Positions 20,669 to 47,400 of a stretch of 64,000 nt of DNA are shown piece after piece. The stretch is taken from positions 62,001 through 126,000 of the forward strand of contig JAQJVL010001186.1 in assembly GCA_035578905.1 (NCBI GenBank), read 5' to 3'. Origin of the DNA: Stictocephala bisonia. Taxonomy: Eukaryota > Arthropoda > Insecta > Hemiptera > Membracidae. Below the pieces are notes generated by a model, which saw nothing but the letters and a program-made list of their open reading frames with translations, was not told where the DNA came from and did no database searches. The position numbers and the translations under genes are program-made. Within the stretch, counting starts at the first letter, position 1. Every line of letters starts with the position of its first letter.

Positions 20669-21664
20669 TTAAACCTTTGAGTGCTTTGGCGTGTACGAGG
20701 TAGAATCTGCGTTATGTTGAAAAGTGCTAGCATCTATGTGGTAGATGCTATTTATTTTATACATTACAGATAGGTTAATTTAATTTACTTCGTACTATCA
20801 ATGTCATTTTGTTCAGAAGGTATCGGAGAATCGATTTTTGGCTATTCGGGTGCCATTTATTGATTGTTAATATTTTTTAAAAGTGATAGAACTCAAGGTT
20901 AGGTTTGTTTGTTTATGTATTGAGAATTGTTGTACTGTGCTTTGTGTTGCTTTGTTTTGTGATGTTTTACTGAACTGAAATTTATTAAATGTTTAAATAG
21001 TTTATTTCTTTATAATATAAAATGTTGTATTACATTATTTTTCAGCTCCATTTTCAATTATTTTACGATATTTGTTGATTGTCACTATGGCCCATGAAAC
21101 ATTGCTAACTACAATAACTTTATTTTCATAAAACAAAACGGTTTTCTTTAATTTATGTTACTATAACGATACATGTCCTCATAAATTTAAGCATTTCAAT
21201 GCAGTATCATATTTATCTGAGCAGTTGTTTCTTGTTTCTTTAGTACAAATGATTCAAATATCACGTGTTCAACTATTTGTTGTGAGTACATTGATTACAA
21301 GATGTTTTCTCTACTCCGTATTTTTTTAGTATAACAACATAAAACTATATGAATTTATCCTACATTTAGTGCTCTTTACGTATAAATAGGTACAAAAATA
21401 TATTCCTATTTTATGCAAAAGTTAAAAAATAAAATAGTATCAAAAATTTGTACAGATACAAATTTTTTTGCTAATACAAATGTTCAAATGTATTTTCTTG
21501 AGTTATAGATCTCTTATAAAACTATAAGTACAACAATATAAAACTAAAAGTAGTAAGACGTGTCTTAAAATAATGAAATATTTCCCTAAACTCTTCATTT
21601 CTGCTTAAAACTACATGAAAAGGGTATAGCCATAGGACAGATGCCAAAGCACTAAAAGGGTTAA
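20669..21664. mobile_element. TTAA-flanked piggyBac-like element P1, about 1 kb
   Basis: Both ends sit on TTAA. The left reads TTAAACCTTTGAGTGCTTTG and the right, inwards, TTAACCCTTTTAGTGCTTTG. TTAA target duplication with short inverted repeats starting near CCT is the piggyBac signature. The interior is AT-rich with no transposase motifs, so the copy is non-autonomous. Confidence 0.75.
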
Positions 21665-21784
21665 TTATGACACTTTCCTTTTGTTGAATGAATGGAACAT
21701 TGAAAACAATTGACACATCGATTGTTGTCCTTCAATCAGCATTTCCTGTCTATTTTTTTTAGTTTAGTTGTTTTTTTGTTAAAA

Positions 21785-22040
21785 AAAAGGAGAGGCCGAT
21801 CTCCACCTTAACCGTACTCTGTCCATTCCTCATTGACTATTGATCTGTGCAGGAACTTATTCTGACAGAGAAAGGTGGCGAACCAGTACAGTATATTACT
21901 GATGAAATATATCAGTAAAGGTGATGAAATATTTATCAGTATATTACTGATAAATATTTCAGTCTAGGCCGGATTCGAACCAGTGCTATCTCTAAACCAA
22001 GCTCAAAGTCCTGACGCCTTAGACTGCTCGGCCACTGGCA
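21785..22040 (-). repeat. tRNA-derived SINE, family C copy 1
   Basis: On the minus strand it opens with a tRNA-like head: GTGGCCGAGCAGTCTAAGGC (box A) and GGTTCGAATCCGGCC (box B). The body ends in GAGATCGGCCTCTCC and a T/A-rich run. The same unit occurs at 33775-33985 and 47770-48005, all on the minus strand. A short duplication of the TATTACTGATGAAATAT type interrupts the middle of this copy. Confidence 0.75.
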
Positions 22041-22196
22041 TACTAAATAATACAATTTACAATATAGAATTTTGATTGATTTCTTTTAAATTGAAAATTT
22101 GTTTTAATATTATTGAAATTTATCGTAGGAAGTGTAGACCTAATCAATCTGATAATATACAAAAATAAATAATTATCTCTAATAAAAATATTAAGT

Positions 22197-36894
<14,698 letters not shown>

Positions 36895-37559
36895 TTCTGA
36901 ATAACCAAACCTTAACAAACCAAACATAAAAAAAAGGTGAGATTAAGGATACTTGGTCATACATACTAGAAGCATGAAAGAGATCCTACAATATATCTGA
37001 TAAAATTACTAAACAGCACCCACTGTTTTATTTTTCAATTATTCAGTATTATTAAAATATATGAAGTTTTTATAAAAATTGAAATTAAAACAACTTTTAA
37101 GTTTATCTTGTATTATCCATCCATTACACCTTTTAGTGCAAAGGTCCATAAACAGCAACAATCAGACTTTAAAATACAACCATTTTTGGAGTTTTATTCT
37201 TCAAAATGTTTATGGACTCAAATTTTCAGTAGTAGAAAAGGGAAAAAGAACAACGTTTTAAAATATATCTGAGCTTATCGAAAATAAAAGTTGTGTATGT
37301 GGGTGGCCAGAGAACAGACAGCGTCGATAACTTCCGACGGACTGAGACCTGATTTCTACGAGTTCTCAAGACTCTCCGTTTACCACTGAGCATCTCCATA
37401 TCAGAAAACTATACATATATTGAATGGCTTTCAAAACTAGCTACCAAATAAAAGCAAGAGGAATGAAAAATTAGATTCATAAATAAAATCTACAGGACAA
37501 AGTACTTGTGTCTTTTTTTAGTGTTTAAATATCTCCTGTCATGGAACAAAATCCAGTTT

Positions 37560-37945
37560 TCTTAGATCAATTTGTAGATCTTTCAGTGGCCCATGATTCA
37601 GTCTGGAGAATTGTTTAATTCCACCCTCATAAAAATTAAGTAAAGTTTTCCCGGATCACAGAGAAAGTTCTTTTAGGCATCTAAATGATGTACTGCCACA
37701 AGGCTTTGTTCTTGCTCTTCTTTTATTCAATGTATATACTGCAGACATTCCTGCCACTCAGTCCAGAAAATTCAGATATGCAGATGATATTGTTCTCCCT
37801 CATCGTGAAGACACATCAAAAACAGAAAGAATCCTGAATAGCCACCATCGTTAATTATTTTAGAACCTGAAAGCTAACCCCAATCCAACAAAGTTCAAAA
37901 CTAAGACTATCTCTATTCAGTCATAATACATTTTGTGAATTATTT
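37560..37945 (+). mobile_element. Non-LTR retrotransposon fragment, RT palm motifs
   Basis: Two frames contain QFVDLSVAHDSVW (37568-37606) and LPQGFVLALLLFNVYTADIP to KFRYADDIVLPHRED (37693-37815), with the catalytic YADD box at 37777-37788. A frameshift separates them. These are motifs A and C of a jockey/CR1-like reverse transcriptase. Truncated at both ends; lies between the secreted-protein gene and PSMD8. Confidence 0.75.
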
Positions 37946-38204
37946 ACTGAGGAACTTGACATAAAAAGTAAAAACTACTACACAGTCCACTGTATTACTT
38001 AAGTAAATTAAATGAAGAATCCTAATGGTTTTTTACAATATACTTGATTTAGATGCTTAAATAAAAAGGCTTTGGCAAGTGTAGTTGTGACATGCTATGG
38101 AAATTAATATATAAGATTGGCAAATTAGCAAAGTTTGCTTGTATTCCTGGCAAATTATAAGGTTGTTTGGAAAAGTGCATTGATTTCAAAAGCTTAGCTT
38201 AACA

Positions 38205-38885
38205 TTGTTTGATTTGGAGATTTCCAACGTTTCAAGTGTTTAGGAAACAAATACAAAGTTTCAACAGGTATAACAAACTCCTGTTGTCTTCAGGTGTACT
38301 AATTAACTTAGTCTACTCTAAAACTATAACAGGATTTTTTTCTTAACCCATACTAATTTAAGAAAAGACAACACTACATGCTTAGATACTACAGATTACT
38401 ACCAGTTCGTCTTTGCCAGTTGTAGTGAGTTGCTCTTGTGAGTGTAGTAGTACGAGGACCCCCTCCCCCCGTCTCAGTGGAATGGGAAGCTGGCTGGATA
38501 AGTTGAATATTTTTTCTATTTAAAACACACTCTGCGTTTTGTTGAATTTTTCAATATTTTGCATTTATTTTGTATCTCATTGAATATTTTGTCTATTTAA
38601 TAACTTGCTCTGTGTTTTGTTGAACAATTTCATATTTTGCATTTCATATTGTGTATAATTATGTTATGTGTGATAGTTTTTTAAGAACATTTGACTTTCA
38701 TAACAGTAATCCGTAGTATCTTTTCTTGAAAGTGTTAAGTCTTTTCTTGAATTAGTATGGGTTAAGAAAAAAAAATATTTAGATGTAGGCTAAGTTAGTT
38801 AAGTACATCTAAAGACAACATGATTTTGTTATTCTTGTCGAAACGTGTTTGTTTTCTAAACACTTGAAGCATTGGAAATCTCAAA
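38205..38885. repeat. Foldback element with hammerhead-like cores in both arms
   Basis: Arm 38215-38395 (ATTTCCAACGTTTCAAGTGT ... TTCTTAACCCATACTAATTT) is the inverse of 38740-38885 (AATTAGTATGGGTTAAGAAA ... AAACACTTGAAGCATTGGAA). The left arm has a hammerhead-like core on the minus strand (38259-38293: CTGAAGA, AACAGG/CCTGTT hairpin, GAAA). The right arm copy (38809-38843) has CTAAAGA, one base off. Confidence 0.7.
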
Positions 38886-38889
38886 ATTA

Positions 38890-40070
38890 ATATTATCTAC
38901 ATATGAACACTCCAGAGCTAACAAATAACTTTCAAACTACTATTAAAATATATGTTTTGAAAAAGTAATTTTGCAATAAATCTCAAATATAACTTTCAGA
39001 AGATTCTCATATGCCATGCGACATATAACATTAGAATAAGTGACACAAATTTTTCTCAACATTTTAGTAAATCCTGGTAAAAGATATGTTGCTACACTAG
39101 TTTGTCATTAAGATTTGTAAGATATGACTGGTTAAAAAATTGTTAGCATGTTCATAGTAACTTTTGTTTTAACAAAATAAATAATTAGAAATTGACATTG
39201 ATGAAATGATGTTGGTTTCTATAATATTTTTACATAGTAATAAAGTGGACTCACCAAATAAAGTCGTTGATTTCAAGTGTTTTGACTTGTATGCTCGCTC
39301 AATACTAGTGCCTAGGTATTGTCAGTAAATCCAGATAATGAATTACTTGTGAGTGTGAGTGATGTGATTATCTAATGCTTGAAATTTGTCACTGATTTGA
39401 TGTTCTGATAGAAAAAGGGACTATCAGTATTGTAGTATACAGTTATTTTCTAATAACATGAATGAATTTTGTTGATCCAGAAAATATAACTGAGATGACT
39501 ATTTAAGTCTGGCATTACATTAAACCAGTATTAGCAATAAGGAATATTAAAGGGGTAAACGTATGAATGGGTTATCAAACTGTTAACTAAACTCTAGACG
39601 TAGTTCACTTGAAATTTTTACACAACATTGCCTTTATATACGAGAGTGTTTTTAGCCCCTAAAATATTCATTTTTAGACAAATGAAAATATAAATCAGAG
39701 CTCAAAAAGTTCTACTAACTGTGGCCATCTGATTTATGTGTTTATTATATCCAAATCATATCCTGTAAGTTATTACTGTGACCAGATAATTGTTTATAAA
39801 AAAAATGTAAGTTATACATACCTAAAATTTAATATCAGACTAAGCCACAAAAAAGCGTGGCTGGGTTTAACTTATAAAATAAGCACAGAAAAAATTTAAC
39901 AGTAAAGTGAAAAATTGAAATATTTCAAGAATCAGGAATGCTTTTTACCATTGATCCATACATTTGATAGATATAAGCAAAAGTCAAATACAATAGAAAT
40001 ATGTTATTAAAACGTAGCAAATCAAGCCAATAAATAAATAATTAGATGGTAAATAGATCACTACTTGTTA
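38890..40070. other. AT-rich spacer between two foldback repeats
   Basis: No gene seen. ACAAATAACTTTCAAACTAC near 38921 is repeated inverted at 40074-40095, so this spacer may be the inside of one larger inverted structure spanning 38205-40395. Confidence 0.4.
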
Positions 40071-40077
40071 ATGTAGT

Positions 40078-40395
40078 TTGAAAGTTATTTGTTGGCATTG
40101 GATTGTTTATGATTGGAAGAAGATTTCCAATGCTTAAGTGTTTTAAGGAACAAAAACAATGTTTCAACACGTATAAAAACTCCTGTCATCTTCAGATCTT
40201 ACTGAACACAAGGACATCTATCAAGTAACAAGAGTACAAGGACATCTATCAAGTAACAAGAGTACAAGGACATCTATCAAATAACAAAAGTACAAGTAAA
40301 ACCTGAAGACAACAGGAGTTTTCATATCTGTCGAAACGTTTGTTCTTTAAAAAACTTAAGCATTGGAAATCAACAGTAATTTTCTACCAATCATG
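40078..40395. repeat. Foldback element with hammerhead-like cores and tandem 28-mer loop
   Basis: Arms 40125-40200 and 40303-40372 are inverse (ATTTCCAATGCTTAAGTGTT against AACTTAAGCATTGGAAAT). Each contains CTGAAGA ... GAAA (minus strand 40162-40195, plus strand 40303-40336). The loop between them holds three tandem copies of ACAAGGACATCTATCAAGTA plus ACAAGAGT at 40207-40292. Confidence 0.7.
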
Positions 40396-40399
40396 TCGA

Positions 40400-41360
40400 C
40401 ATATATATGGAGATTTAAGTTTTCTGTAACCCTTATATGTTAGCAACCAATTGCCTCTCATCAGTCAAAGTTAAGCTTAGTAGATTGCTTCTGCAAATAG
40501 TCTTTAAACACAATTAATTCTCAGTAACAATAATTTATACAACAAATTTATCTTTCTATACCTTGTCAGTACAATTGCTTTTTTAATGTGAGGTTAATCA
40601 TCTAGAAAAATGTATGTTTAATGTTAGAATATTTATACTTATAATAGTCTGTATATCTAAAGATCCATCCTAGTTAAGGCTGTTTGGTCACAAATGTTCA
40701 AGATTTAGTTTCAATTGCAATATCTTAACATAAGGTATTAACAACCTTCAAACTAGTCTTTCTTTTTATGAAATTAGCAGTATCAATAAGGGAAACAATG
40801 TGAAAGGGTTATGCTTCCAACCCTTATTTATTGAAAAACAAAGCATTTTTTTAAGAAATGCAAGAATTAAGTAATGTCCAGTGTCATCAAAATTTAAAAC
40901 ACTGAATAACAAATTATACATCTTTCAACAATCAAACAATTTTGTTAATAAGGGCAAATGCATATATATTGTTGTGTATTTTTTAATACAGAAAATAAAA
41001 TTATTTAGATGGGAAAATTAGCATTTTGCTGGCATTTTCAATAAATGAATGCTATCAGGTTTATTTCATAGCCCTTTAACTATACCGTAGTCATGTCTGT
41101 GGTTGGTGGACCTGTAGGCACATCACTATATTCTCGTCTGTGCTCAGTGCATTAAATGACATGTATGCTGGTTAGGTGGAAGGTTACTACTGTACATCTG
41201 TGGGTTTTTCAACACCAACCCAATAAAAGAACATAGTTTGTTAGTTGCACTAAATATTAAGTTTACTTATCAAGGTTTACTCAAATAAATTCTGTTGATA
41301 TAAACATTTTATTTTGCAAAATAAATAAAAATTAACATTTAGTTAGTAGAAAGTAGCATA
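40400..41360. other. Spacer downstream of PSMD8, nothing recognised
   Basis: AT-rich sequence without recognised elements. It would hold the PSMD8 3' UTR on the minus strand; TTTATT (AATAAA on the minus strand) near 41308 is a plausible polyadenylation signal about 55 bases past the stop codon. Confidence 0.4.
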
Positions 41361-41364
41361 ATGT

Positions 41365-41499
41365 TTAGACAATCATCTCCAATTCTCTGGCATATTCAAG
41401 GACTTGCTCAATGAGTTCAGTTGACGGAAGAGCTTCATCAGATTTCTTCACTTCAGTTTCAAAGCTGAAGTAGTTGTCTCTTCCCAATAACCACTTTTT
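41365..41499 (-). CDS. PSMD8: PSMD8 exon 6, C-terminus
   Basis: Acceptor CTATTTCAG. Encodes [20 protein letters not shown] and the family-specific end [22 protein letters not shown] stop at 41367-41365. Confidence 0.95.
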   Translation of the reverse strand, partial: KKWLLGRDNYFSFETEVKKSDEALPSTELIEQVLEYARELEMIV

Positions 41500-44400
41500 C
41501 TGAAATAGAAATAAAAAAAGATTGAAAAGGAATATCAAGAAACTTTATTACCATTGGTCATATTACATGAAATAGGCAACGTCAATGAGTATACAGTACA
41601 ATTCTATGATACAAAATGATTAAATCTAAGCATAATTCCATAGATTAAAAAAACCAAGAACAACAAATATTACAAATTATCCTAGTGTAGAGAGCATATA
41701 TTAAGGGCTACAGATCATCCAAAGAGTGTTCCAAAAATTCATGTATACTCTAGAAAGGGTTTTCAATGAGTCAGCTATTCAATTTAGATTTAAATTGTTT
41801 GAGTGGCAAATTTACTAAATAATCTGGTAGCTTATTAAAAAAACGAATAGTGTTTACCTTATGAGAATTACCTATCATCAAAGCCAATCAATGTTGTGGG
41901 ACATCAATCTTGTTCTTTCCTCTGGTGTTGTATTTGTGTGTATCTTGTCTAGTGTTAAATATGAACAAACTTATCCCCTACAACCTGAATTACACTACAC
42001 TAAATGTGCATTTTTTTAGATTGAGGTTCAAATGAAGTATCTGCACCAACAGTAAGTTGTCTGATTTATCTATCAATGGTAAAAAAGAGATCTTCTAAAC
42101 AGGGTTCCATATTTTAGAGTAACAAAATTAAGTAGTGGTTTCAATTTCATTTCAGTGCTCTTTCATTGAGAAATTAATTTTCCAACAAATGGGTAAACAT
42201 TTTAAATTTTAAGATTTGATATGTTACTTGAACAAAATGAAGTATTAACGGTAGAAAGTTAAAAAGAATATGGTGAAAAGGGTATTACAAAAAATAATTA
42301 CCGACAATGCTCAAACTGACACTTACTTGTTATGCTAATTACTTCCATCAATTTTAAGTACCACCAGTAAATGTAATAAACATAAATTTTATGTACCACC
42401 ATTAAATGTAATAAACATCAATTTTATGTACCACCAGTAAATTTAATAAACATTTTAAGAACAACATAGGTTTAGTTAAAATATTTACTACATCAGTAAA
42501 TTGAATATCATTGAATCAATCAATGAATATTGAATACGCATCTATAAGAAGCAAAAACTCAATGTTAGAAAGGCAGAGTAATTTTTATTTCATACTGTAA
42601 TCTTTGAGTGGCTAATTGGAGTGTGAGGAAAGATTATGAATTGCCATGAGAATGATAAAGGGGACGGAGGTTTGAGGAGGAATTCGAAGCAGAACATCTC
42701 AGACTGCCACACTAAGCTCGTTCCATTTATAACAAGAAGTCTGACTATTTGCTTATCTCTTTCTGCTTTTTATAGACGTTTTTTCTTTTATTGATACAAG
42801 CCTATGAGAAATTATCAGTTCTTACCCTATTTCCATAATCCTTAATCGCTGTCTGGTTTGGCAAATTTAGCATTCTAGTGGCTTCATGTACTGATATTTT
42901 CCTATAGGCTTTCTCCAGGCAGGTTGAAATCTCGTCTCTTACAGTTTCGTGCAGAATGTCGATGAAAAAGTTATAGCTCTCAGCCGGCACATTTCCTTTA
43001 GCCAAAAATATCTGAAAGGTTTCATACAACCATATTAATTTTTTTTTTATAATTGATACCATTTTTATGTAGTTGCTAATATTCTTAACAAATTTATTTC
43101 AATTTAATATCAATAACGTATTAAAAATTAAAATAAATCATAATAATGTATCTTATGTTTAAGGCAGACACACTTAAAAAAAGGGAAGTTAGTGATGTAC
43201 AAAAACATTGGTTATAGAAAAAACTGATTTTATAGTTTATTATTTACTGTACAACTACCATCCTCCTTTATTTTTATATTTGGCAACCAGATATAAAAAT
43301 AAAGGAACACATTATATAGTACCAGACAACAGAACAAACTATCTTTAAGATTGCAGGATACATTTCATCTTAAATTGCTATGTCTAGTTCTGTTTTAAAT
43401 TTTTGTTATAAACACTACAGAAAAGAAACTGATATACTGTACTATATATATTTGATATTATTGCTAGTAATTAGAACGTTTTATTAATGATTAAGACAGT
43501 TTAAATGATTTTTACTTCCCTCATTTAAGTAATAATAAACAAGTTTTCAAAATACACATACAACATTGTAAACATTGAATAGAAAACATTCCTTACAAAA
43601 AAATAGTGAGAATTTAATGAATGGAGTATATTCTTTTTTGTTTAACACATTGCGTGCGGGTCACACGCCCGCGGGTGATAGCAGTGCTTGCGCGAGCAGC
43701 GGATAAGTCGCCGGCGGTGGACGGATCAATACCGGCTTGTACGCTTCAGTGTCGCCTAGCCCTTTGGCTTAGAAGGGTCGGATTTGCGCCGCATTATAGT
43801 CTGTTTTTCGCGTCACATTTCCTTGTTCTTCATTCGTGGATCGCACCATTTTGAGCCAGTTGGCGGGGGTTAGCGTGCCTGCGTGCGCAGCGGAACTGTT
43901 GCCGGCGGTTGACGAAGCAATGCTTGTTTGTGGAATTCAGTGTAGTCTAGCCACTTGCCTTATAACGGTCGGATTTGCGCTGCATTGTTGCCTGTGTCTT
44001 GCGTCACGTTTTCGGTGTTCGCCGTCTGTGGATCGCGCCATTTTGAGCCAGTTGGCTTGCATCAGAGTTTTACCATTTTATTTTTGTGTATAATAGTGAA
44101 ACATTAGTATCGTGTTGTGTTATATTGTATTGTGATTTGTGTTATATTGTAAATATATTTGTATAGTGCATTTTATTCTTTTCTGCAATGTTTCAACCAA
44201 CTCCTGGGCCGTCTTCGGCTCCTGACTTTGTCCTGCCGACAGTGATGGTGAAGTTGATGACCCAATCCAACATCAGATAATGTGAAATGCTTCAGATGAC
44301 TCTGATTCTTATGAATCTGATGATTCTGATATCGGAAATGATAATCCTGTATGGCGTATTTCAACTTCAGTAATGCGACCTGCCGCGACTAATTGCGGCA

Positions 44401-47400
44401 GCGTCTCGCGGCGCGCATGTGTTTCGTTGCGATGTGCGGCTCCACCGCCGGTGAACGATCACTTCGGAAGCCCCGATCTACCAGAATTGAGGCCATAAAC
44501 TGGATTTGGTGTATCAACCCTGTTTCCTGACTATATAAGGTATTGTTTTGGTACAAAATATTATTTTAGTATTTGACATGTTTTTAACATATTTTTTCAG
44601 CATCGAATGTGTTAATAATGTACAATTTTAATTACAAAGTTTTAACTTAAGCTTGTTAACAATTTTAGGAATCAAAGTTAAGATTTATTTTTTAAAGATT
44701 TCAAATAGATATACAAAAGAATTTATTATACTTTGCTATAGTCTAATTAAAATATGAATGGTATTAAGTATCACTTTAAAGTTTATGATGTATTATACAA
44801 TAAGTCTATTGCTTATAGGATATTATACAGTGTCCGGGCTAGAGGTATTAATAAATAAATATATTCATCAAGGCCGTCCAATTTTTTTTTTCAATTAAAA
44901 CTACAAATGGTAAATAATAATACCACGATAATATGTGACGGTGTGACCAAGATTAAAGTTTAACGGTCATATCTCACACACAATACCAAAAAAATACCAG
45001 TTGAAGAAAATGCGGTCTTTCCATGTGACCAAGCTGATTCATCTCTGGCGGTAACAACAACATATCCACTAATGTGATTATCAGCCTAATGATGATGTTT
45101 ACTGAGAAGCCAACTGATTACAATACCATTGTTGGCTTTAAATTCGTATAACTGACTGTAGTCATTCTGCTGTCATTGTTATTATTTGACTGTGTTTCTA
45201 ATGTTAAAAAATTGTGAACGCTACAACAAAAGGTACAGTGTGTGTTGTGGCTTGCAGAGTACAAATCTGTAACTCATGTTCAAAGTCGGGCTCGTCGTGA
45301 TTAACACATTAATCAACCAACATCAAAGACAATCTTACTGTGGGACAGAACACTTCAAGCTAATCGAACTTTGATTAAAAAAACTGAAAAGCATGTAAAG
45401 AAGCAAGTAAGTGTACAATCAATTAACAATGTACGCAATTTTTTAAATCAAACTTTACGTACATCAATTAGATCATCTTCTAGATTACTGCAACTTCCTA
45501 AATCAATAGTTCATGACATTTTACGTAAAAGGCTCAAATTTTGTGCATATAAGATTCAGCTGCTTTACCAGATAATTCCAAATGATCGTCCTTTGAGACT
45601 AGAATTTGCTAATGAGATGTTGGATCGCATTAATGAAAATCTCACATTTCTTCAAAATATACTTTTCAGTGACAGACTGCTTTTAACCGACACAACTGTT
45701 GTATTTGGGCATCAAGAAATCTGCATGCCTCAGTAATGCATGAAAGAGACACACCAAAAATAAATGTTTGGCTGGGACTGATGCACAATGCAATTATTAG
45801 GCTATTTTTTTCTTGAACAAACAGTAACAGGCCACATTTATTTGAACATGTTACTAAACTTTACAGTACCCCAAATGCCAGAACAAATTATTTTCCAGCA
45901 AGACGTTGCTCCACCACACTACCACAATGATGTTCGGGATTTTCTTAATGAGCAATTCCCTGTTCGTTGGATAGGTAGAAGAGGGCCTATTGCATGGCCG
46001 GCAAGATCGCCAGATCTTACCCCTTTGGATTTCTTTGCATGAGGGTTCATCAAAGATTTCGTGAACCAGGAAAGAGTACAATGTTTATGGGAACTAAGGC
46101 ATAGGATTGTGGCTGCAGTTGAGAAGATAACGCCAGAAATGCTCGCAAACACATGACGGTAGATTGAATAGCGATTAGACCGTGTGAGAGCGACTTATGT
46201 TGCACATTGAACTTTACTAAATAAGATAACAATCTTGGTTGTATTTGTAACATGTTAGCATAGTTATTTTAAAATAAATATTACATTGTTATACCTAACG
46301 AGTTAATTATTTCTTGATACCTCTGTATAGTAAAAATCATAGTAGTTAAGTATTTGTCTGTATATATTTTATTGTCTAGCAAAAACAAAAACAAACTTTT
46401 AATCGGTTAATTTCAATTTAACCTTTTACATTTAATTAATTATTAGTTTTCTAGATAATTAACTTGATTTAGTTAAAAAACTTTCCCATGTATGATTTTA
46501 CCTTGTTATAGCTCCCCTCCATCAGGTACTGCTCCAGACTAAGTGGATGTCGTATATACACATTGCTCTGTATCTGATCTGCTGGCAACAGCTCCAGTTC
46601 AGTGTGGAACTCTGCGACTCGGTTCTGGGAAAGTAGCAACAGCAGGTTCAGGCCCAGTAACTGGTATTTGAATGCAGATTCTGGTAACTGAAATTACGAA
46701 AAATACAATTAATTTATTTAAAAAAAATATTTAAAATAAAATTTAATATAAAACAAAACACTAATATTAAAGCAAGGATGTAATATGAGAGAAAGGGAAT
46801 CAGTGAACAACATGAGGGTAGAACACTGATACAAACCAAAGAAACCATATAAAAAGGACAAGATACCTGTAGTAAACAATTATACATCTTTAAACCAACT
46901 TTCATTTTTATTCATAATTAAGATGCCGAGTTATGGGAACATGAGGAGCGAATGAAAGTAGTCAGATTCAAAATTATGGATATCCGAGTTTGAACATAAA
47001 CTGCACTGTCACCATAGGACATAATAAAATTAAAATAACATAACATTTTCTTATTTCTTTCTACATTAACCTATGTAAGTTTAACATTTTTAGTATCTTG
47101 AAAATATTTTTATCGTTGTTGGAATGGAAATCTATTAATGATTTACTAATGTTGTTGGATGTACAGTAGAGCGTCGAAAATCCGGATTAATTGGGACCGG
47201 TTCCCTTCCAGATTTTCGAAATATCCAGATTATTGAAATCAACTCATACTATGACCGGGAGATGTCTTTTACATAAAAAGGACTCTTTAACGTTTAAAGG
47301 AAAAAGGCATTTGTTATATTTAACACATTTATATTTCACGTGTTATATTTATAACACACACGCACGCACATGTTTGCGAGAGGGCTAGTTTGAGGACTCT

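Noticed and set aside
21965..22040. Possible tRNA gene (box A and box B on the minus strand)
   Set aside because: The head is followed by a SINE body and the same unit occurs at 33775 and 47770; acceptor-stem pairing is not evident. A tRNA-derived SINE explains it better.
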